Positions 27,538 through 36,444 of a DNA stretch of 64,000 nt are shown piece by piece. The stretch lies in assembly GCA_001442925.1 (NCBI GenBank), contig LDXX01000004.1, positions 313,001 to 377,000 of the forward strand, in the 5' to 3' direction. Numbering within the stretch: the first letter of the stretch is position 1; every line of letters starts with the position of its first letter. Origin of the DNA: Candidatus Kryptonium thompsonii. Lineage in GTDB: Bacteria; Bacteroidota; Ignavibacteria; Kryptoniales; Kryptoniaceae. The notes under the pieces were generated by a model. That model made no database searches. It was given only the letters and a program-made list of their open reading frames with translations, and was not told the DNA's origin. A program made the translations under genes and the position numbers.

Positions 27538-28851
27538 ATGGGAAAGAGCGTAATCGCCATAGTAGGAAGACCAAATGTAGGGAAATCGACGCTTTTCAAC
27601 AGAATTATTGGTGAACGAGACGCCATTGTCGATCCAAAGAGCGGTGTCACCCGAGACAGACATTATGGGACAGCTGAATGGAACGGCAAAAGATTTTCAA
27701 TTATAGACACGGGCGGATATGTCCCTGATTCTGACAATGTTTTTGAGGCAGCCATAAGAGAGCAGGTTCAAATTGCAATTGATGAGGCGGATGTGATAAT
27801 TTTCGTCGTCGATGCGATTTCTGGGGTTACACCTATAGACATTGAAATAGCAAAGATGTTAAGACAAACAAAAAAGAAAGTTGTGCTTGCGGTGAATAAA
27901 ATTGATAACGAAAGACTTGAACTGTATTCAGCTCAATTTTACGAACTTGGGCTTGGGGATCCATTCCCAATATCAGCACTTCATGGGAGAAAGGTAGGTG
28001 ATTTTCTTGATGAGGTAGTCAAAGATTTGCCTGAGGTGAGTGAAGAAGTTCAAGGTGTTGAAAACCAGATAAAAGTTGCCATCGTTGGGCAGCCAAATGT
28101 TGGAAAATCTTCGTTTGTGAACGCTGTTCTCGGCGAAAATAGAATAATTGTAACCGATATACCTGGAACAACTCGAGATTCCATTGATACATCTTTTGAA
28201 TATAACGGGGTTAATTTTGTTCTCATTGATACAGCTGGATTGAGAAGGAGAAGCAAAATTAAAGAAAGTATAGAATTTTACAGCGCTATAAGAGCTTTAA
28301 AGGCACTTGAAAGATGTGATGTTGCAGTTGTCATGCTTGACGCAACATGTGGTCTTGAAAGGCAGGATTTGAGAATCGTTGGAGAAGCTGCAGATTTGAA
28401 GAAGGGAATTATAATTGCCGTAAACAAGTGGGATCTTATCGAGAAGGATTCAAATACCGCCCTTGAATATGAGCATGCCCTTAGGGAAAGGTTAAAAGTC
28501 TTTGATTATGTTCCCATTTTATTCATATCGGCGAAGACAAAACAAAGAATTTTTAAAGTTCTTGATTTTGCAAAGGTTGTTTATGATGAAAGAAATAAAA
28601 AAGTAAAAACAAGCGAACTCAACAAAGTTTTATTCCCAATCGTTAAGGAAACTCCACCGCCAGCGGTTTCTGGTAGGGAGATAAAAATTAAGTATGTCAC
28701 ACAGGTTAAAACCGCACCACCCGTATTTGCGTTCTTCGCAAATTTCCCCGACGATATTCCAGAACATTATAGGAGATTTCTTGAAAACAAGATCCGAGAG
28801 CATTTTGGGTTTGTTGGTGTGCCCTTGACTATTGTATTTAAAAAGAAGTGA
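27538..28851 (+). CDS. der: Ribosome assembly GTPase Der (EngA)
   Basis: A 437-residue double GTPase needed for 50S subunit maturation. The first G domain has GRPNVGKSTLFN at residue 10 and NKID; the second has GQPNVGKSSFVN near 182, DTAGLRRRSKIKE and NKWD. A C-terminal KH-like domain follows (PPAVSGREIKIKYVTQ). Length is typical. It converges on dtd with only 6 nt between the stop codons and no visible terminator. Confidence 0.97.
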   Translation: MGKSVIAIVGRPNVGKSTLFNRIIGERDAIVDPKSGVTRDRHYGTAEWNGKRFSIIDTGGYVPDSDNVFEAAIREQVQIAIDEADVIIFVVDAISGVTPIDIEIAKMLRQTKKKVVLAVNKIDNERLELYSAQFYELGLGDPFPISALHGRKVGDFLDEVVKDLPEVSEEVQGVENQIKVAIVGQPNVGKSSFVNAVLGENRIIVTDIPGTTRDSIDTSFEYNGVNFVLIDTAGLRRRSKIKESIEFYSAIRALKALERCDVAVVMLDATCGLERQDLRIVGEAADLKKGIIIAVNKWDLIEKDSNTALEYEHALRERLKVFDYVPILFISAKTKQRIFKVLDFAKVVYDERNKKVKTSELNKVLFPIVKETPPPAVSGREIKIKYVTQVKTAPPVFAFFANFPDDIPEHYRRFLENKIREHFGFVGVPLTIVFKKK

Positions 28852-28857
28852 TGTTTT

Positions 28858-29310
28858 CTATTTTTCTTTGCTTTCAACTAGTAAAGTTACAGGACCATCG
28901 TTTATTATCTCAACAATCATCATCGCCTTGAAGACGCCCGTTTTTACTTTTTCTTCTCCCATTGCTTGCTTGAGGTATTCAACAAATTTATTGTACAAAA
29001 TTTCTGCCTCTTCTGGCTTTGAGGCTTGTGTAAAGTCAGGTCTATTACCATGTCTTGTATCTCCGTAAAGTGTGAATTGTGATACCACGAGAGCTTCTCC
29101 ATTCACATCTTTTACAGATAAATTCATTCTTTTGTTTTCATCGTCGAAAATTCTAAGATTTGCACATTTGTTCGCAAGATATTTTGCATCTTCCTCCGTA
29201 TCCCCATTTTTTACGCCGAGCAAAATTACAATTCCTTTTCCAATTTGACTATAAATTGAACCATCAATTGTCACGCTACCTCGAATAACTCTTTGGACAA
29301 GCGCTCTCAT
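28858..29310 (-). CDS. dtd: D-aminoacyl-tRNA deacylase
   Basis: A 150-residue DTD that hydrolyses D-amino acids (and glycine) from mischarged tRNA. Both active-site signatures are present: SQFTLYGDTRHGNRPDFTQA near residue 78 and the cross-subunit Gly-cisPro motif in NDGPVTLLVESK near the C-terminus. It begins MRALVQRVIRGSVTIDG, as usual. It overlaps prmC by 4 nt and is the last gene of a three-gene minus-strand operon. Confidence 0.96.
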   Translation of the reverse strand: MRALVQRVIRGSVTIDGSIYSQIGKGIVILLGVKNGDTEEDAKYLANKCANLRIFDDENKRMNLSVKDVNGEALVVSQFTLYGDTRHGNRPDFTQASKPEEAEILYNKFVEYLKQAMGEEKVKTGVFKAMMIVEIINDGPVTLLVESKEK

Positions 29311-30209
29311 CTTTTTTCAACCTTTATTTTTGCAACCCTTTCAATTCCAAGATAATCGTTAAAAATTTCAATTTGATTGCATCCGATGTCATTGAAGATT
29401 TTTTTAACTTTTTCAGATTGACCGTAAGCCATTTCAACAAAGATGAAACCAACATTTGAGATGATTTCCCTTCCGACATCGGCAATTCTTTTATAAAAAC
29501 TCAATCCGTTTGCCCCGTTGGTAATTGCAATTTTAGGCTCAAAATTCTTTATCTCATCCTGTAAACTTTCAAATTCATCAATGGCTACATATGGCGGATT
29601 AGAAACAATTATGTCAAATTGATTTTTAAATTTAGATGCGAATTTTTCATCAAACAGATCAAACTGGATAAATTGAACATTTTTGACATCGTTTAAGATG
29701 GCGTTTTCATTTGCAACTTTAATTATCCCTTCGCTTATATCAATTCCGACCACAAAAACTTTATCTTTCAGAAACTTCGCCAGACTTATGGCTATGTTTC
29801 CGCTTCCAGTTCCGATATCAAGCACTTTAACTGGCGTGTTAGGAAATTCTTTTTTAATTGTCTCTATCGCTTTCTCAACAAGGATTTCGGTTTCTGGTCT
29901 TGGGATTAAAACATTGGGCGTCAATTTAAACTCAAGCCCCATAAACTCAGCTTTACCGATAATATATTGAAGTGGTTCTCTTTTCACCCTTCTCGTTATC
30001 AATCCCCTTAATTCTTCAAGCTCTTTTTTTGCGAGAGGTTTTTCAAAATTAATGTATAAATCAACCCGTTTGCAGTTTAGAACATGGCAGAGCATTAATT
30101 CAATTGTTAATCTTGACTCATCAATTCCTTTTGATTTAAGGTATTCAGTTCCCCAGTTTATTATGTCAATTATTCGCCAAGTCTTTGTTTCAGTTTTATT
30201 TTTATCCAT
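29307..30209 (-). CDS. prmC: Release factor glutamine methyltransferase PrmC
   Basis: A 300-residue SAM-dependent methyltransferase that modifies the GGQ glutamine of release factors. It has the N-terminal helical domain, motif I VLDIGTGSGNIAISLAK near 125 and the catalytic NPPY motif (IVSNPPYVAIDEFESL) near 195. It overlaps the Mut7-C gene by 8 nt and dtd by 4 nt. Its substrate RF2 is encoded elsewhere in this window (53519); prfA, its usual neighbour, is not here. Confidence 0.96.
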   Translation of the reverse strand: MDKNKTETKTWRIIDIINWGTEYLKSKGIDESRLTIELMLCHVLNCKRVDLYINFEKPLAKKELEELRGLITRRVKREPLQYIIGKAEFMGLEFKLTPNVLIPRPETEILVEKAIETIKKEFPNTPVKVLDIGTGSGNIAISLAKFLKDKVFVVGIDISEGIIKVANENAILNDVKNVQFIQFDLFDEKFASKFKNQFDIIVSNPPYVAIDEFESLQDEIKNFEPKIAITNGANGLSFYKRIADVGREIISNVGFIFVEMAYGQSEKVKKIFNDIGCNQIEIFNDYLGIERVAKIKVEKR

Positions 30210-30657
30210 TTTTAATTTCGTTTAAAATTTTAACGATTCTTGTAGTATGTGAACCATTCCAATAAATTTTGCCACATTTTGGACATTGATAGAACTCTTC
30301 AAATGACTTAGCCGTCTCTTCGGGAATTAGATTTATAATGCTTGATTTCTCAACTTCAACTATTTCAGTGTTGCAAATTGAACAGCGAGAAAACAAATTT
30401 GTTTCGGTGTCAAGGTGTAAATTTTTGATGACTTCATTTAGCTGTTCTTTAAACTTCTCAGCTTTTATGATGTAGAAATTTTTTGCTCCAAATTCTTCAG
30501 CAACTCTTTTGCTTCGGGTTAGAAAAACTCTTTCTTCTTCATTTGCGATTTTGACGAGTTCCTTTGTTGAAAGTTTTGGATTATAAATTGTATCGTATCC
30601 AAGTAGTCGCAACCACCTTGCAAGTTTGCCAAGCATTACATCTGCAACAAATCGCAT
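30202..30657 (-). CDS. Mut7-C RNase domain protein (DUF82)
   Basis: A 151-residue protein of the Mut7-C family. The N-terminus MRFVADVMLGKLARWLRLLGYDTIY with VFLTRSKRVAEEF is the PIN-like core carrying acidic residues, and the C-terminus holds a zinc ribbon (CSICNTEI with CPKCGKIYW). The family is regarded as a nuclease related to PIN domains, but the RNA target of bacterial members is not established. It is first in an operon with prmC and dtd, both acting in translation, which suggests an RNA-related role (inference). Confidence 0.85.
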   Translation of the reverse strand: MRFVADVMLGKLARWLRLLGYDTIYNPKLSTKELVKIANEEERVFLTRSKRVAEEFGAKNFYIIKAEKFKEQLNEVIKNLHLDTETNLFSRCSICNTEIVEVEKSSIINLIPEETAKSFEEFYQCPKCGKIYWNGSHTTRIVKILNEIKNG

Positions 30658-30739
30658 AGATGTGAGATTTACTTTTGTTTTTCAGGTTTTAAATTAAAAA
30701 ATTAGCGATGGATTTGCAATAGAGTTGGATTTCAAATTT

Positions 30740-31297
30740 ATGACGAAAAAGAACGCAAAGAAAACACATAAAACTGCTGTTGTTATAATTCCACCAGAAG
30801 ATGTGTGGGATCCAATTCAAAAGATAAGAGAAAAGTATGACAGACAATTTAGAAGATGGATGCCACATATAACATTGATTTATCCGTTTAGACCTTTTGA
30901 GGAGTTTGAAAGGGTTTATGTGGAATTTGAAAATGTGTGTAGGGGTATCAAAAGTTTTGAGGTTGAGCTTGTCGAGATTAGATTTTTTCAACATTATAAG
31001 GAAAGTTATACGATGTGGCTTGCACCCCAACCCTTTGATGAAATTGTGAAGTTACAGGAGAGATTGCAGGCTATCGTTCCAGATTGTGATGATGTGCGTA
31101 GGTTTGAGGGTGGTTTCACTCCACATTTGAGCATTGGGCAGGTTAAGGGGAAGGATAAACTTAAAAATTTGTTGAGGGAACTTCAAAGTTCTTGGAAGCC
31201 TGTCAAGTTCAATGTAAGCTCTATTTTCTTTATTTGGAGGGACGATCCACCTGATGATGTTTTTAGAGTTTGGAGGGAAGTGAAATTTGGGAGTTGA
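30740..31297 (+). CDS. 2H phosphoesterase (2'-5' RNA ligase / CPDase-like)
   Basis: A 185-residue protein with the two HxS/T motifs of the 2H phosphoesterase superfamily: PHITLIYPF near residue 50 and PHLSIGQ near 135. Family members hydrolyse or form 2',5' or 2',3'-cyclic phosphodiester bonds in RNA or nucleotides; the substrate here cannot be told from sequence. ATG 30740 is chosen over a TTG at 30725, which would only add five residues. It stands alone between the minus-strand prmC operon and eno, which has its own promoter. Confidence 0.82.
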   Translation: MTKKNAKKTHKTAVVIIPPEDVWDPIQKIREKYDRQFRRWMPHITLIYPFRPFEEFERVYVEFENVCRGIKSFEVELVEIRFFQHYKESYTMWLAPQPFDEIVKLQERLQAIVPDCDDVRRFEGGFTPHLSIGQVKGKDKLKNLLRELQSSWKPVKFNVSSIFFIWRDDPPDDVFRVWREVKFGS

Positions 31298-31301
31298 ACA
31301 A

Positions 31302-31330
31302 TTGTTTTTTCTGATTTTTGTTGGTATAAT
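31302..31330 (+). promoter_or_regulatory. Promoter of eno
   Basis: TTGTTT at 31302-31307, a 17 bp spacer and a perfect TATAAT at 31325-31330. The ATG of eno is 38 bp further on. Confidence 0.75.
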
Positions 31331-31362
31331 TAAAAGGTTTCACTTAAAAACAAAATTTGTAA

Positions 31363-32658
<1,296 letters not shown>

Positions 32659-32741
32659 AGGGTTAGCAAGTTTGATTTTGCCCCCGATTTTTATTATTTT
32701 TACAAAAATTTTGCAGGAAAACCCAAAAGTTTTTGATTTTT

Positions 32742-34661
32742 ATGGAGAAAATAAAGGTTAAATTGCCTGATAATAGTGTTTTGGAGGTAGATAAAGGGAC
32801 GACACCTTTGCAGATAGCTGAAATTTTAAGCAAGCGGCTTGCTAAGGATGCAGTTGCGGCAAAAGTTAACGGTGTTGTGATAGATCTTACTCGTCCACTT
32901 GAGGAGGATTGCGAACTTCAAATCTTGACTTTTGATGATCCTGAAGGTAGGGAAGTATTTTGGCATAGTTCAGCTCACCTTATGGCACATGCGATTGAAG
33001 AACTTTTCCCAGGTGCAAAGTTTGGCGTTGGTCCACCAATTGAAGATGGATTTTATTACGATGTTGATGTTGATAAACCGCTTACAGTGGAAGATCTTGC
33101 TAAAATTGAGGAAAAGATGAAAGAGCTTGCACAAAGGGATGAGCCTTATGTTAGAAAAGTTGTCACGAAAGAAGAAGCGCTTGAATTTTTTAAAAAGAAG
33201 GGCGATCCATATAAAGTTGAAATCATAGAGCAAATTGAGGATAATGATATAATAACCTTATATAGCGAGGGAAGTTTTACTGATCTATGTCGTGGCCCGC
33301 ATTTGCCATCAACTGGGAAGATAAAATATGTTAAGTTGCTAAGCATTGCGGGAGCTTATTGGCGTGGCGATGCAAAGAATAAAATGTTGCAGAGGGTTTA
33401 TGGCGTTGCTTATCCGAAAAAGGAACTCCTTGATGAGCATCTAAGACGACTTGAGGAGGCGAAGAAAAGGGATCACAGACGGCTTGGGAAGGAGCTTGAG
33501 CTTTTTGTTTTTCATGATATTGCTCCAGGTGCACCTTTTTGGTTGCCTAAGGGGATGATCATTTTCCGTGAGCTTGAGAAATTTATTCGTGAAGAACTCG
33601 ACAAGCGTGGTTATGAGGAAATTTCAACTCCAATCCTTGTAAAGAAAGATCTATGGGAGAAATCGGGACATTGGGAGCATTACAAAGAAAATATGTTTGT
33701 GCTTGAAGTTGAAGATGAAATTTATTCTTTAAAGCCGATGAATTGCCCTGAGAGTACGTATGTCTATAAGATGCGAACAAGGAGCTATAGAGATTTACCA
33801 CTGCGACTTGCGGAGATAGGAAGATTACACAGGAATGAAATTTCGGGTGCTCTTGGTGGAATGTTTCGCGTTAGGCAAATAACGATGGATGATGCGCATA
33901 TTTATTGTAGGCCAGATCAAATTTTAAACGAGATAAATGAGCTAATTGATTTTATAAATTATGTTTACGGAATTTTCAAGTTTCAACCAGCGTATTATCT
34001 TTCAACGAAGCCTGATAACGCAATGGGAGATCCAGCCTTGTGGGAGCAGGCTGAACAAGCGTTGAAGATGGCACTTGAGCAAAACGGGATAAAGTATGGG
34101 TTAAAAGAGAAAGAAGGGGCATTTTACGGTCCTAAAATAGATGTTCAAATTAAGGATGCGCTTGGCAGAGATTGGCAGGTTGCAACGATTCAGCTTGACT
34201 TTGTGATGTTGCCTGAAAGATTTGATTTAACTTACATTGATGTTGATGGCCAACCGAAGCGACCAGTTGCAATTCATAGAGCGATATTTGGTTCTTTTGA
34301 AAGATTTGTTGGGATTTTGACTGAACATTTTGCAGGTAATTTCCCGGTTTGGCTTGCGCCAGTTCAAGTTGCGGTTTTGCCGATAACTGATGCACAAAAC
34401 GATTATGCAAAAACAATTTGGGAGAAACTTAAACAGCAGAAAATTCGGGCGGAAATCGATTTGAGAAATGAGAAGATAACTTACAAGATAAGGGAAGCAG
34501 AGACCAAAAAGATTCCATATATGCTTATAATTGGTGAGAAAGAGAGAACAAGTGGGACAGTTTCGATAAGAAGGCATGGCAAGGGAGATCTTGGAGTGTT
34601 TGATTTGGAAAGTTTTATATCCCGAATTAAATTTGAGATAGAAAGCAAAGTTGTGGAGTGA
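32742..34661 (+). CDS. thrS: Threonyl-tRNA synthetase
   Basis: A 639-residue class II synthetase with all domains: N-terminal TGS (IKVKLPDNSVLEVDKGTTPLQIA), the editing domain with HSSAHLMAHAIEE and CRGPHLP, the catalytic core (motif 1 onward, MNCPEST zinc cysteine, FRVRQITMDDAHIYC, AIFGSFERFVGILTEH) and the anticodon-binding domain. ATG 32742 is preferred to TTG 32733. No T-box or operator-like leader was recognised in the 83 nt upstream. It begins the translation block and ends 3 nt before the coiled-coil membrane gene. Confidence 0.97.
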   Translation: MEKIKVKLPDNSVLEVDKGTTPLQIAEILSKRLAKDAVAAKVNGVVIDLTRPLEEDCELQILTFDDPEGREVFWHSSAHLMAHAIEELFPGAKFGVGPPIEDGFYYDVDVDKPLTVEDLAKIEEKMKELAQRDEPYVRKVVTKEEALEFFKKKGDPYKVEIIEQIEDNDIITLYSEGSFTDLCRGPHLPSTGKIKYVKLLSIAGAYWRGDAKNKMLQRVYGVAYPKKELLDEHLRRLEEAKKRDHRRLGKELELFVFHDIAPGAPFWLPKGMIIFRELEKFIREELDKRGYEEISTPILVKKDLWEKSGHWEHYKENMFVLEVEDEIYSLKPMNCPESTYVYKMRTRSYRDLPLRLAEIGRLHRNEISGALGGMFRVRQITMDDAHIYCRPDQILNEINELIDFINYVYGIFKFQPAYYLSTKPDNAMGDPALWEQAEQALKMALEQNGIKYGLKEKEGAFYGPKIDVQIKDALGRDWQVATIQLDFVMLPERFDLTYIDVDGQPKRPVAIHRAIFGSFERFVGILTEHFAGNFPVWLAPVQVAVLPITDAQNDYAKTIWEKLKQQKIRAEIDLRNEKITYKIREAETKKIPYMLIIGEKERTSGTVSIRRHGKGDLGVFDLESFISRIKFEIESKVVE

Positions 34662-34664
34662 GTG

Positions 34665-35171
34665 ATGAGCTTTTATGAGATACTTACGCTTGGTGGAGTG
34701 ATGGCGACAATTCTTGGCATATTTTTAACTTTGTATGCAATTATAAACAATAAAACTTTGAAAGCTGAGGCAAGGAACACGAACGAGCTTATAAATCAAT
34801 TCAGGAAGGAACATCACGAGACAGTGCGAATTATGTCCGGAAATCTTGATGAGTTTAGAAAAGAGCATCGTGAGACGATGCGAGTTATGTTGGAAAATCT
34901 TGAAGAGTTCAGGAAGGAGCATCGCGAGACGATGCGGATTATGTTGGAGAATCTCGATGAGTTTAGGAGGGAGCATCGTGAAACGATGCGGGTTATGTTG
35001 GAAAATCTCGAAGAGTTTAGGAAAGAGCATCGCGAGACAATACGAGTTATGTCTGAAAAGCTTGATGAGTTCAGAAAATCGCATGAGGAAACCATTAGAT
35101 ATATTGCAAATTTGATTGTCACAAACGGTGAGAGGACGAGACAGCAAATAAGGAAAAAAGCAAAGCGTTAA
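34665..35171 (+). CDS. Membrane-anchored coiled-coil repeat protein between thrS and infC
   Basis: A 168-residue protein of unknown function. The N-terminus has one membrane span (LGGVMATILGIFLTLYAII, about residues 7-27). After a short basic linker come six 18-residue units of the type LDEFRKEHRETMRVMLEN (residues 43-150), then a basic C-terminus (RTRQQIRKKAKR). The regular EFRKEHRET pattern with spaced hydrophobics predicts a long charged helix or coiled coil projecting from the membrane; orientation is not clear, but the basic C-terminus and absence of cleavage site favour a cytoplasmic tail. It starts 3 nt after thrS (GTG 34662 is an alternative) and ends 26 nt before infC. Confidence 0.8.
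   Translation: MSFYEILTLGGVMATILGIFLTLYAIINNKTLKAEARNTNELINQFRKEHHETVRIMSGNLDEFRKEHRETMRVMLENLEEFRKEHRETMRIMLENLDEFRREHRETMRVMLENLEEFRKEHRETIRVMSEKLDEFRKSHEETIRYIANLIVTNGERTRQQIRKKAKR
34791..35114 (+). repeat. Six 54-bp tandem repeats
   Basis: Units run 34791-34844, 34845-34898, 34899-34952, 34953-35006, 35007-35060 and 35061-35114. The middle four are closely alike; the outer two are degenerate. The array is free of stops in several frames on both strands, which creates spurious open frames. Confidence 0.85.
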
Positions 35172-35184
35172 ATTTCAAAACAAC

Positions 35185-35200
35185 AAGGGGAGCTGCCATA
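35185..35200 (+). promoter_or_regulatory. infC ribosome-binding site and AUA start codon
   Basis: AAGGGGAG at 35185-35192 is a strong ribosome-binding site, followed after 5 nt by ATA at 35198-35200, in frame with infC. No ATG, GTG or TTG is in frame between the preceding stop and the ATG at 35282, which lies too far inside the conserved N-terminal domain. Confidence 0.75.
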
Positions 35201-35812
35201 GAGAAAGAATTACGCGTTAATGAACAAATCAAGGTCCCACGAGTTAGAGTAATAGATGAAAATGGGCAGTCAATTGGTATAATGAGCACGCGTGACGCGT
35301 TAAGGTTAGCTGAGGAGAGAGGTTATGATCTTGTTGAAGTTGCTCCCCAGGCTAATCCGCCTGTTTGCAGGTTGATGGATTATGGGAAGTACAAGTATGA
35401 AAAGCAAAAGGAAGAGAAGCTTCACAAAAAGCAAAGAGCAGCTGCTGTTCTGAAAGAGTTGAGGTTTCATCCAAATATGGGCGAGCATGATTTTCAGTTT
35501 AAAGCGCGTCATGCGAGAGAATTCATACTTGATGGACACAAGGTTAAAGCGCAGGTTATTTTTAAAGGTAGAGAAATTTTGCACACGGAGTTTGGAGAAA
35601 AGATATTAAAAAGATTGATCGAGTTTTTATCCGATGTTGCACGGGTTGAACAAGATATAAAGCTTGAGGGAAGTTCAATGAGTGTTTTATTTGCACCGGA
35701 TAAAAGGAAAATTCAGATGTTAAAAGAGCAGGAAGAAAAAAATAAACAATCTGGAGGACAAAAGAGCAATGCCGAAGGTGAAGAGCAATCGCGCAGCAAT
35801 GAAGCGCTTTAA
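35198..35812 (+). CDS. infC: Translation initiation factor IF-3, predicted AUA start
   Basis: A 204-residue IF-3, which binds the 30S subunit and rejects non-canonical start codons. The first ATG (35282) would remove the conserved N-terminal segment, but the frame continues upstream with [20 protein letters not shown] and [16 protein letters not shown], exact family features. The only plausible start with a ribosome-binding site is ATA at 35198. IF-3 genes commonly use AUU or similar rare starts for autoregulation. The C-terminal domain ([29 protein letters not shown]) is intact, followed by a Glu/Lys/Gln-rich tail that overlaps rpmI by 44 nt. Confidence 0.93.
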   Translation: MEKELRVNEQIKVPRVRVIDENGQSIGIMSTRDALRLAEERGYDLVEVAPQANPPVCRLMDYGKYKYEKQKEEKLHKKQRAAAVLKELRFHPNMGEHDFQFKARHAREFILDGHKVKAQVIFKGREILHTEFGEKILKRLIEFLSDVARVEQDIKLEGSSMSVLFAPDKRKIQMLKEQEEKNKQSGGQKSNAEGEEQSRSNEAL

Positions 35813-35963
35813 AGTTACAGCGACTGGAAAGATAAAAAGACAAAAAGCTGGTAGAAGTCACCTTGCTACAGGTAAATCAAGAAAAAGAAAAAGGCAGCTT
35901 CGCAAGCCAACGCTTGTGCATCCATATGAAGAGAAAAGAATTAAACAATTGATTCTGGCTTGA
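35769..35963 (+). CDS. rpmI: 50S ribosomal protein L35
   Basis: A 64-residue L35 with the canonical start [20 protein letters not shown] and body [22 protein letters not shown]. The ATG lies inside the infC reading frame, so the first 44 nt are shared with the infC tail in another frame. GGAGG at 35753-35757, also inside infC, serves as its ribosome-binding site. rplT follows after 31 nt. Confidence 0.96.
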   Translation: MPKVKSNRAAMKRFKVTATGKIKRQKAGRSHLATGKSRKRKRQLRKPTLVHPYEEKRIKQLILA

Positions 35964-35994
35964 TTTTTTAAAATTAAATTTGGTGAGTGAAAAG

Positions 35995-36339
35995 ATGAGA
36001 GCAACAAATAAACCTGCTTCAAGGAGAAGGAGAAAGAAGATACTTGAAAGGGCGAAAGGATTCTGGGGAATGCGTGGCAATACCCTAAGGCAAGCTAAAG
36101 ATCATGTTGCAAAGGCACTTCAATACTCATATCGCGACAGAAGAACAAAGAAGCGAGAATTTAGAAGACTTTGGATAGCAAGGATAAACGCAGCAGCAAG
36201 ATTAAATGGAACCACTTATTCAAAACTTATTTCAGCTTTAAGAAAGAAGCAGGTTGAAATTAATCGAAAGATGCTAGCTGATCTTGCTGTGAATAATCCT
36301 GATGCTTTTTCAGAAGTCGTGAAATTTGCATTTAGTTAA
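35995..36339 (+). CDS. rplT: 50S ribosomal protein L20
   Basis: A 114-residue L20 needed for early 50S assembly, and in many bacteria the autoregulator of the infC-rpmI-rplT operon. It shows [47 protein letters not shown] and the C-terminal [19 protein letters not shown] 35995 has GGTGAG 7 nt upstream; a TTG at 35980 would add five residues. A strong hairpin terminator starts 7 nt after the stop. Confidence 0.96.
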   Translation: MRATNKPASRRRRKKILERAKGFWGMRGNTLRQAKDHVAKALQYSYRDRRTKKREFRRLWIARINAAARLNGTTYSKLISALRKKQVEINRKMLADLAVNNPDAFSEVVKFAFS

Positions 36340-36346
36340 AATTTTG

Positions 36347-36401
36347 CTCCCATCATTCGGGTTATTTGATGTTGTTTAATCCCGAAGATGGGAGTTTTTT
36401 T
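36347..36401 (+). terminator. Terminator or attenuator between rplT and pheS
   Basis: CTCCCATCATTCGGG (36347-36361) pairs with CCCGAAGATGGGAG (36381-36394), about 14 bp with one bulged A, a 19-nt loop, and seven T directly after. It separates the ribosomal-protein genes from pheST, as the pheST attenuator does in E. coli. Complete termination would cut off pheS unless a promoter lies after it, so attenuation or partial read-through is likely (inference). Confidence 0.85.
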
Positions 36402-36444
36402 ATTTGAATTGACAAATTTGAACAAAGATCGGCATAAATTGAAA

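Noticed and set aside
34725-35147. Antisense and alternate-frame ORFs of 90-140 codons over the 54-bp repeats
   Set aside because: They arise because the tandem repeat has no stop in several frames. The plus-strand frame with membrane span and correct operon spacing is the real gene.
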